Below are positions 34,781 to 40,978 of a stretch of 40,978 nucleotides of DNA, one piece after another (the first letter of the stretch is position 1; each line of letters begins with the position of its first letter). The notes below the pieces were generated by a model. That model ran no database searches and was not told where the DNA came from. It was given only the letters and a program-made list of their open reading frames with translations. The DNA comes from an uncultured Prevotellaceae bacterium. GTDB lineage: Bacteria > Bacteroidota > Bacteroidia > Bacteroidales > Bacteroidaceae. A program made the position numbers and the translations under genes. The stretch spans positions 1 through 40,978 of the forward strand of contig CADCHG010000017.1 of assembly GCA_902801155.1 (NCBI GenBank), written 5' to 3'.

Positions 34781-35032
34781 TTAGCGACAGATAGTCTCAA
34801 CAATCTTGTCCAAAAAGTCCTTTCCTACGCCAGATGAGACTATAAAGTGGTTGATTTGGCCTTGGAGTTCGAGGAAACGGTTGTTGCAATACATTACCTT
34901 CAGACCTTGTAGATGAGGGGCAAATGCCGAAAATGACATCGGAATGATGGCTTTACGTGTCTCAAGCGACACTTGTGAGAGGTAAAATTTGATGATTTCT
35001 GTCCCTTGCTCGGTTTTGGCATAGCGAGAGCA
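34781..35032 (-). pseudogene. Relic reading frame, possible DUF3987-like ATPase fragment
   Basis: An 84-codon open stretch with stop codons at both ends and no good start (only GTG internally). The translation reads like an interior fragment of a larger protein: EQGTEIIKFYLSQVS, HLQGLKVMYCNN and SSGVGKDFLDKIVETICR. The SSGVGK segment resembles a nucleotide-binding loop such as in DUF3987-type primase/helicase proteins of Bacteroidales mobile elements. That assignment is a guess from memory of the pattern. It is likely a decayed remnant of a mobile element. Confidence 0.35.
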
Positions 35033-35284
35033 CTACCGCTGAAATTATTGTATTTTATTGTATTTCAACTTTTTAGTAATTCTTCATCATCACTTACTGA
35101 TTAAACAAACAGTCTCAGTCTCAAATCTCAGTTCAAAAAAATGAACCTATTTTTGCTTCTTATTTCTTCTTATATATTCTCACTTTTTCTATCTATCTTA
35201 TTATTAATTAGTTATATAATACAAGAGGAAAAAGGAAAGCAGAAGAAATAAGTCAATAATATTTTAAGTGCAGAATGTAATAAA
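35033..35284. other. AT-rich intergenic segment, nothing recognised
   Basis: AT-rich, with runs such as GTATTTTATTGTATTTC and CTTCTTATTTCTTCTTATAT. No frame, RNA or promoter could be supported. Confidence 0.5.
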
Positions 35285-35323
35285 AATTATTGGTGTCCGC
35301 GAAAAAAACGGACACCAATAATT
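35285..35323 (-). terminator. Intrinsic terminator of the esterase gene
   Basis: Perfect 15-bp stem (AATTATTGGTGTCCG at 35285-35299 with CGGACACCAATAATT at 35309-35323) and a 9-nt loop, 32 bp beyond the esterase stop codon. Read on the minus strand it is followed by TTTTTATTA. Confidence 0.85.
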
Positions 35324-35355
35324 GTTTACACTTACCATGAAAGAAGTATTGCCAA

Positions 35356-37131
35356 CTACTTTATCAGCATCTTTTTCCCATTCTTGATATATAGTCCCTT
35401 TTTAGATGCAGAAACCAGACGTCCTTGAAGGTCATATATTGCATCTGACAGAAGGTTATCATTCGTGGAATTAACCTCATTGATACCTGTAGATGCATTT
35501 TTATTAGAAGATAGGATGAGCTGGCCAATGATACAGTCACTCCACTCAGAAGCAGCAGAATAAACGGCGATTACATAGTCACCCTGCTCAGTAACGTCAA
35601 ACTCGAAAGTCTGTTGGTCAATGTTCGCGAAACTGTTTGAAGCTACATTACCGATGTTTACGTTTGGAGTATAAGTCTGACTGGCAATACTTGTATTGTC
35701 ATCGCGCTTCTCAATGTTCAGTTCTACTGCTCCGAAATTTGACATATTCCAGTTGCAGATTTTGTATTTCAGCGTATAGTGACCTGGAGCGAGTGAGAGT
35801 GTCGTGCCACCGTCAGAAAGTCCGTACTTGGCCCATCCCTGATGCTCTTTTCCGCCAATATTACGAAAGTAGAGTCCATAGTTCAACCCTCTTGGTGAAC
35901 CTGTAAATTGTAATACTCTACAGCCCTGTGAATAGCCGTTGCTATAACCAGAACGTTTGTCATTACTGTCAAAGGTCGTCCAACCAGCAGGCAATACTCC
36001 TCCTTCTTTGAATTCCGATGAAATGGTGAAATCTGTAGGGTTCTGTAACGTAATTTCTACGCAAGAAGCGCTTGTCTCCCCATCATTATCTGTAGCAACA
36101 GCTTTCAAGGTGTGTTTTCCTGCCTTTGCGCCTGTCAGAACAGCCTTATATGGGGCGCTCTCACAAGTGGCTAATAAAGTAGTACCGTCATAGAACTCTA
36201 CTTTTTCAACAGTACCGTTTGAATCATCGGCTGTGGCCGTAATGGTGAGATCGGGAAATGCAGTCTCTCCATTAGAAGTGAAGCTGATATACTTGCCTGC
36301 TGTCTTTGGTGATGTGATACTAACGCTTGGAGAGGTCTTGTTGAGTGAATATTTCTTGCAGAAATTCCATATCTCACTACCTGTATAAACCTGTGTTTCC
36401 TTGCAAATCCAGTGGCCTTTACCAGCGAGTTCAAGCAATCTTACCTCAACGCCATCATTGCCTGGCCCCCACACATGGAGTTTAGCGTTGAAATTGTGGT
36501 AGTTACTTGTTACCTTTGCCGTTGCAGGGCATCCGTTGTGGTTTACCCACACATTCAGAGCTGGTTTTGCACCGCTGAAATTACATGTACCATCGTCCGT
36601 ACCATGAATATGCAGGATTGGTATAGGGCGTACATTTGCATTTGCCGATGCGCCACCCATAGGATATCCGCTTACAGGAGCAAAGGCTGCAATAAGGTCA
36701 GGAATCTTATTCATAGCATGATATGTGAACATACCACCCATGGAGAAACCGCCGAGATAAACACGATTACGGTCTATTTTATACTGTGTCACCATCTTTT
36801 CGATGATAGCCTTAACGAAATTAATGTCACGATCGCCCGAAGTATCCCATGCCCTGTCAATGCCATTAGGAAAGACCACGACGAACTTGGCTGTATCACA
36901 AACAGCCTCCATACTTACCTTGTCGTTCTTGAACTCGGTATTCTGCATCCAGTTGGCATCCTGATTGTAGCCGTGGCAGAAGATAAGCAACGGACGGTTC
37001 TCGCCAAGATCTGCTGGCGCATACACGTTGTACGTACGGTTAGTACCGTTAACTGTTACGTTGTCTGCCTTCATTGGCAGAACAGCTCCCATAAATAATA
37101 GGAGGAGTGAGAGAATGGTAGTTTTTTTCAC
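35356..37131 (-). CDS. Secreted multidomain esterase (PHB depolymerase/CE1-like) with Ig-like domain and sorting tail
   Basis: A 591-residue secreted alpha/beta hydrolase. A signal peptide (KKTTILSLLLLFMGAVLPMKA) precedes the catalytic domain: LLIFCHGYNQDANW, nucleophile elbow GGFSMGG (Ser at about 130), HGTDDG (Asp at about 180) and GKGHW (His at about 240). This domain resembles feruloyl/acetyl-xylan esterases and LpqC/PHB depolymerases. Residues about 268-360 form a Big_9-type Ig-like domain (VEKVEFYDGTTLLA). About 365-550 is a jelly-roll-like module I cannot name. The end (IYDLQGRLVSASKKGLYIKNG) matches a type IX-like C-terminal sorting tail. The start is GTG at 37129-37131; no in-frame ATG precedes it after a stop codon. 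The likely role is removing ester groups from plant polysaccharides (inference). Confidence 0.88.
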   Translation of the reverse strand: MKKTTILSLLLLFMGAVLPMKADNVTVNGTNRTYNVYAPADLGENRPLLIFCHGYNQDANWMQNTEFKNDKVSMEAVCDTAKFVVVFPNGIDRAWDTSGDRDINFVKAIIEKMVTQYKIDRNRVYLGGFSMGGMFTYHAMNKIPDLIAAFAPVSGYPMGGASANANVRPIPILHIHGTDDGTCNFSGAKPALNVWVNHNGCPATAKVTSNYHNFNAKLHVWGPGNDGVEVRLLELAGKGHWICKETQVYTGSEIWNFCKKYSLNKTSPSVSITSPKTAGKYISFTSNGETAFPDLTITATADDSNGTVEKVEFYDGTTLLATCESAPYKAVLTGAKAGKHTLKAVATDNDGETSASCVEITLQNPTDFTISSEFKEGGVLPAGWTTFDSNDKRSGYSNGYSQGCRVLQFTGSPRGLNYGLYFRNIGGKEHQGWAKYGLSDGGTTLSLAPGHYTLKYKICNWNMSNFGAVELNIEKRDDNTSIASQTYTPNVNIGNVASNSFANIDQQTFEFDVTEQGDYVIAVYSAASEWSDCIIGQLILSSNKNASTGINEVNSTNDNLLSDAIYDLQGRLVSASKKGLYIKNGKKMLIK

Positions 37132-37355
37132 GTCAAAAATGATTTAGGTTGCAGAGATCTACAAGTGTTCCTTGTATTTCGATGCACAATGTTATTAATT
37201 AATAAGTGGTTGCAAAAATAGTAATAATTCCTGAACCTGCAAAATGTTTTCGCATTTTTTTATTTATAAATCCATATTGGTTTTCTCCTTTTCAAACGTA
37301 TAATGTGTAAAGGAAACCTGTTTAGAGCCTCTATATATGGAATGAGGATTGCGAG
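37132..37355. other. Intergenic segment between esterase and CapA-like genes
   Basis: Holds the esterase promoter (37213-37243). Beyond that only AT-rich sequence is seen; no small gene is supported. Confidence 0.5.
37213..37243 (-). promoter_or_regulatory. Promoter of the esterase gene
   Basis: On the minus strand TTTG (37243-37240), 19-bp spacer, TATTTTTG (37220-37213). It lies about 81 bp upstream of the GTG start. Confidence 0.75.
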
Positions 37356-38405
37356 TTACAAGGGACTTGTATGGGAGGAAGAAGGGATTGGTCGCCCTTG
37401 TTCTATATTTACTGATACGGAGTCTGCTTTTAGTGTTCCGTCACTATGGAAAGTGAGATTCGCAATCATAGATACCCTTGCCTTCGGGTTTTTCTGGTCG
37501 AAGACAAAGTTGCCGATGCTATAATACACTGGCATAGAGTCTATTGTGTCTATAGGTTGAAGTATATGTGGATGATGACCTATGACTGCAGAAACACCTG
37601 CCTCGGATAGTCGGTGGGCAAGGGCACGCTGACGAATGCTGGGATAGGGTTGAAACTCCACACCCCAATGTAATACCACTACAATGTGAGTTTCTGGGTA
37701 CTTATGATGGAAATCACTGATTTCATCGAGCAGTTCTTTCTCGGTAGGCTGGGCAATTCCCGGCTTGTCGTCTATTCTGCACCAATTCTCTATCGTGAGA
37801 GTGGTGGCGTTGAACAGAGCCACGCTAATACCATCTTTCTCAATAAGGACAGGCGACATCTGCTCTTTGAAGTTTTTGCCATAACCTAATGGTGTGATTC
37901 CTGCCTCTGTGAGATGTTGTGCCGTAGCTTGAAGCCCACGTCTGCCTTGATCGTTGGTATGGTTATTAGCCATTGCTGCGTGTGTTATGCCGACCGCCTT
38001 CAAGTCCTTTGCCCAACGAGCATCAGCACGAAAGATGTATTTCTTGTTCACAGGTGAGATAGTGTCGGTAAGAGGACATTCGAGATTCACGACCACGGCA
38101 TCAGCCTCACGGAATATAGGCGATACTTCCTCGAAGAGATAGCTAATGCCCCTGTGCTCAGCTATGTGGCGAACTCCACGATCGAGTAATACATCGCCTG
38201 TGAATAATACCGTAAGTGAAGCCCCCCCAGCCCCAGAGGGGGAGATTGGGTGATGGGTGGTGGGTGCTGGCTGATTGCAACTTGCAAAAAGAAAAACTAA
38301 CAAACAGCTAATACCCAACACCGAACACCAGCCTTTAACCTTTGCCCTTAGTCCTTTGACTTTAAACGAAGATCTAACATCCTGCACTATAGAAAACCTC
38401 CTCAT
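37356..38405 (-). CDS. CapA-like (PGA_cap) metallophosphatase-fold lipoprotein
   Basis: A roughly 349-residue lipoprotein of the CapA/PGA_cap family (PF09587), first known from poly-gamma-glutamate capsule synthesis and widespread with unknown roles. Conserved blocks: LFTGDVLLDRGVRH, VVNLECPLTD, ANNHTNDQGRRGLQ, VVLHWGVEFQPYPS, VIGHHPHILQP and YSIGNFVFDQ. The lipobox is FASC. The N-terminal part (FKVKGLRAKVKG) comes from low-complexity repeat DNA, and the linker after the lipobox cysteine is encoded by G/C-rich repeat DNA. I start at ATG 38403-38405, which overlaps the end of the DUF3160 gene by 32 bp. A GTG or TTG nearer the hydrophobic segment is possible. Confidence 0.85.
   Translation of the reverse strand: MRRFSIVQDVRSSFKVKGLRAKVKGWCSVLGISCLLVFLFASCNQPAPTTHHPISPSGAGGASLTVLFTGDVLLDRGVRHIAEHRGISYLFEEVSPIFREADAVVVNLECPLTDTISPVNKKYIFRADARWAKDLKAVGITHAAMANNHTNDQGRRGLQATAQHLTEAGITPLGYGKNFKEQMSPVLIEKDGISVALFNATTLTIENWCRIDDKPGIAQPTEKELLDEISDFHHKYPETHIVVVLHWGVEFQPYPSIRQRALAHRLSEAGVSAVIGHHPHILQPIDTIDSMPVYYSIGNFVFDQKNPKARVSMIANLTFHSDGTLKADSVSVNIEQGRPIPSSSHTSPL
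38221..38266. repeat. G/C-rich palindromic repeat in CapA linker
   Basis: The sequence GCCCCCCCAGCCCCAGAGG, then GGGAGATTGGG and TGATGGGTGG repeats. It looks like the dispersed CCCC/GGGG palindromes elsewhere in the window. It encodes the Pro/Thr/His/Gly linker between the lipobox cysteine and the catalytic domain. Confidence 0.7.
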
Positions 38406-40815
38406 TATGCTTTTGCTTCTTGTCGAGGATAAGAGGTTGCATCCACAACGGACGTGCAGGAGCATCACCCTTTTCAAGCCTCTTCTGCCATTCTTCGTCG
38501 GTATAGCGTTGATTAAGTGGATTGACGAACTCATAATAGCTGAACGTAGCACCTCTTGTAAGGAAGATCTTACCGTCGATTACCACAGTAACATAAATGA
38601 TATCCGCATTACCAGTAGCCTCAGAAAGGATTCCGCTCTTCTTGCAACCAAGCACATTACGGGTAAACACATCAGCAACAAGTGCCACGGAACGATCTGC
38701 GCCCTTCACCTCATCCCAGCGACCAAGTTCTGAATCAGGTTCTATGACACTCAGCGTGAACCATTCAAGAGAGCTTCCCATGTGTCTTATCTCTCCATAT
38801 TCCTCCTCGCTGAGCATCTTGCCTGCAAGTTCCTTCTTTGAAACCTTAATGCAGAAATCCATATAGTCTTTGAGGGTTGAGGTACGACTTTGCAGAGCCT
38901 CAGTCATAAGTCCGTTCTTTGTCAGAAGCGTCTTTGTCAAGTCAAGCATATCCTTCATTTTTTGCCAGAAATCAAGGTTTGGCTCCACATATCCCATACG
39001 GATAGGATCAGGGAACTCGCCACCACCACCGCATTCTGCGCAGATAGGTTGCTCGGCATAGAGGATGGCATCGTGTTTCAGCTCTGCCCACGAAGCAAGT
39101 GCCGTGTTGAGATTCTTACGCTGCCATGAGTCTGTCTTCATATAGTCGGGATAGTCCTTGTTCGTTTTCTGGAGCTGCACGAGGCATTGCATCCACTTAT
39201 TATACATAGACTTATCCCAATCGGCAAATTTCGACATCTTCGCCTTCATCTTCTTCATTTCGTCGGTATAGCCTTTCCAGTTGTCGGCATCCTGATAGTA
39301 CTCGGCATTGAGCCTGTCGGCAGCATCAACACCGAAGGCAGAGAATACATGGAGTCCGCGAGGGAATGGCACCTTGGAATTCACCTTTTCATCGAACATA
39401 CGGCTAAGCACATATCCGTCAGGAGTATATCTCTGTGGCATGAAATTCATCTTGTTTTCACAATCCTTTGATGGATTCTTCTCGTTCTTCTCTGGAATCT
39501 TCGAGGTGATGCGATTGCGAGTCTTGAACAGGGAGGCAAGCTTTGCATTGATATCCTTCTGGGTAGAGGCATCCACCACCTTGTCAAGTGTCATTATCTT
39601 CTTGGCGGTAAGAAAGTCTGCCACATCAACAACGGCTACGTTATCAGGTTCGCCCATAAGGAAGTCAAGGGTATTATACACACCAAGTCCCTCCTTTGCC
39701 ACGTTCTTGTCGATGCTATTAAGCAGATATGCCATCATAGTAGCCTGCTTCACAGCCTGTTTCTGTTCGCTACAGAAGGTGAAGGTCTGCAACCACATCA
39801 TAGCCCTGAAATATCTCTCCGACTGCAGATTACGTGTATAGTGACCGCGAGGCTTGAAGAGGTCGTAGTTGAAAAGAATCCCTTTACCCATCATTGGAGA
39901 CATAGTTGCCGTGTAGCCGAACACATTGGAAATCTCCTGTTCTGCTTTTCCCTTATATGAATCTGGGACTTCAAGATGTTCACCTGTAAGAAGCTCGTTT
40001 GCTACGGCAAAGTAAGTGGCATTGAACTCAGCCAAATCCTTTATCTCTTCATCGGAAGAACTGGATGCTATCTCCATAGCCTTCTTATACATAGCCGTGT
40101 TCAACGCACTCATACGAGGCACGAAGCAATGTTTCTCAAGCGATTTTAGTACATACGAGAAATACATGTGGTATGCCTGAAGAAACACATCTGTGGTGAT
40201 ATAGCTCGGCATCATGTCATACTCATTTTGCTCGTATATATTGAAAAGCTGCTCATTCTTCGTTGGGATGATGGCAAAGTTATGATGTGCCAGATGACTA
40301 AGGAACGGCTTATCCACCTCCTCCATCTGGAACATATTAACCGTCATGGCTGGATTTGCAAGTTTCAGACCATCCATATCCGTTATCTGCAACTCCTTCA
40401 ACTCCTTGATACGTGCGTCAATACGCATGATAAAGCCTTTCTCCTCCTTGGAGATACCCGCCTTATTGAAGTCTATCAGCGCGTCGTAGTCGTGCTTTTC
40501 CAGATAATCATAGCAACGGTCGAGATACCATTTCGTCTTTCGGGAGTAGAAAGTGTTGATATCATCTTCCATAAACCATACTCCCTTTAGCGCATAAGGA
40601 TAATGACGAAGCAATCGCAACTCCATCAATGTCATATCACTTATGTCCATGTTCAAATCAATCTCTCTTGGCAGGAGACTGTCGGTTACAAGGAATGAAT
40701 GAGGATTGAATTCTACGTTTATTAGTTCTGCTGCCTCTTCTGGCGAACCCTTACGCACCTCGGTGCATGACATCATCAATAGTATAGATGACGCAAAGAG
40801 AATTATTTTTTTCAT
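38374..40815 (-). CDS. DUF3160 lipoprotein
   Basis: A predicted 813-residue lipoprotein of the DUF3160 family. The signal MKKIILFASSILLMMSC gives the lipobox cysteine at about 17. Recognisable family stretches include PSYITTDVFLQAYHMYFSYVL, FLSHLAHHNFAIIPTKNEQLF, LHVFSAFGVDAADRL, ELKHDAILYAEQP and a late MGSSLEWFTLSVIEP. The function is not established; an envelope role is likely. I start it at ATG 40813-40815. The frame continues upstream only because palindromic repeat C is open there. The CapA-like gene overlaps its 3' end, so the two are likely cotranscribed. Confidence 0.9.
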   Translation of the reverse strand: MKKIILFASSILLMMSCTEVRKGSPEEAAELINVEFNPHSFLVTDSLLPREIDLNMDISDMTLMELRLLRHYPYALKGVWFMEDDINTFYSRKTKWYLDRCYDYLEKHDYDALIDFNKAGISKEEKGFIMRIDARIKELKELQITDMDGLKLANPAMTVNMFQMEEVDKPFLSHLAHHNFAIIPTKNEQLFNIYEQNEYDMMPSYITTDVFLQAYHMYFSYVLKSLEKHCFVPRMSALNTAMYKKAMEIASSSSDEEIKDLAEFNATYFAVANELLTGEHLEVPDSYKGKAEQEISNVFGYTATMSPMMGKGILFNYDLFKPRGHYTRNLQSERYFRAMMWLQTFTFCSEQKQAVKQATMMAYLLNSIDKNVAKEGLGVYNTLDFLMGEPDNVAVVDVADFLTAKKIMTLDKVVDASTQKDINAKLASLFKTRNRITSKIPEKNEKNPSKDCENKMNFMPQRYTPDGYVLSRMFDEKVNSKVPFPRGLHVFSAFGVDAADRLNAEYYQDADNWKGYTDEMKKMKAKMSKFADWDKSMYNKWMQCLVQLQKTNKDYPDYMKTDSWQRKNLNTALASWAELKHDAILYAEQPICAECGGGGEFPDPIRMGYVEPNLDFWQKMKDMLDLTKTLLTKNGLMTEALQSRTSTLKDYMDFCIKVSKKELAGKMLSEEEYGEIRHMGSSLEWFTLSVIEPDSELGRWDEVKGADRSVALVADVFTRNVLGCKKSGILSEATGNADIIYVTVVIDGKIFLTRGATFSYYEFVNPLNQRYTDEEWQKRLEKGDAPARPLWMQPLILDKKQKHNEEVFYSAGC

Positions 40816-40823
40816 AGGAAAGC

Positions 40824-40863
40824 GGCCTCTCCCTCCGCCCTCCCCCGTGGGGAGGGAGCCGGA
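40824..40863. repeat. Palindromic repeat C, copy upstream of DUF3160 gene
   Basis: A 40-bp G/C-rich element (GGCCTCTCCCTCCGCCCTCC onward) with a CTCCC/GGGAG hairpin. It is an inverted copy of 40938-40977 (about 37 of 40 bases identical) and begins 8 bp from the DUF3160 start codon. Confidence 0.9.
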
Positions 40864-40937
40864 AGTCAAAAGGTAATTCTATTTTTTTATTAATTATACA
40901 TTATTCTTTGACTAATTATCAATCAGGATTTTGGTGC

Positions 40938-40977
40938 TCCGGCTCCCTCCCTACGGGGGAGGGCGGGGGGAGAGACC
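40938..40977. repeat. Palindromic repeat C, second copy at window edge
   Basis: Starts TCCGGCTCCCTCCCTACGGG. Opposite in orientation to 40824-40863 and separated from it by 74 bp of AT-rich sequence. The arrangement could form a large stem-loop. Confidence 0.9.
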
Positions 40978-40978
40978 A

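Noticed and set aside
38406-38552. Extended N-terminus of the CapA-like protein
   Set aside because: It would overlap the DUF3160 gene by about 180 bp and adds a basic, non-conserved stretch before the signal sequence.

Overview
The window looks like chromosomal DNA of a Bacteroidales bacterium, most likely Prevotella or a close relative. Four things suggest this: promoters of the Bacteroidetes type (TAnnTTTG with an upstream TTTG about 19-20 bp away), a division/cell-wall (dcw) cluster in the Bacteroidetes order without murF, BspA-type leucine-rich repeat surface proteins, and families largely restricted to this phylum (DUF4294, DUF4369 thioredoxin-fold lipoproteins, Big_5 lipoproteins, C-terminal tails of the secretion-sorting kind). 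No rRNA, tRNA, CRISPR array, intact insertion sequence or prophage was seen.

Layout. 1-11114 (minus strand): dcw cluster, read from mraZ leftwards as mraZ, rsmH, ftsL-like, ftsI (PASTA-containing PBP), murE, mraY, murD, ftsW, murG (murG is cut by the left edge). Three perfect 10-bp-spaced AAAGTGG boxes lie over the mraZ promoter and are the probable MraZ operator. 11115-23420 (plus strand): a large BspA-like protein, a GH3-family acyl-adenylating enzyme, two small unknown genes, an Ig-like (Big_5) lipoprotein, a second BspA-like protein and a DUF3108 protein. 23421-23813: an 11-bp tandem array and a 198-bp element with terminal inverted repeats. 23814-28335 (minus): a MATE transporter with its own promoter, then a CPBP protease, ribF and a cysteine-less DUF4369/thioredoxin-fold lipoprotein. 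28491-31132: DUF4294 (plus), then an epimerase-PAP2 pair (minus). 31333-34561 (plus): RNase R and two small envelope genes. 34562-35355: gene-poor, with an 11-bp array and a relic reading frame. 35356-40815 (minus): a secreted multidomain esterase, and a CapA-like/DUF3160 lipoprotein pair.

The strongest theme outside the genes is repeat biology. Short palindromic intergenic repeats have been absorbed into coding sequence at three places (MraZ C-terminus, the signal peptide of the Big_5 lipoprotein, the linker of the CapA-like lipoprotein). Three intergenic arrays have exactly 11-bp periods, one of them arranged as an inverted 4+4 array next to a surface-protein promoter. Nearly every dcw spacer holds its own low-complexity AT-rich stutter. 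The dcw genes work together in lipid II synthesis and septal peptidoglycan assembly. Most of the rest is envelope, export or surface function, with RNase R and RibF as housekeeping genes.
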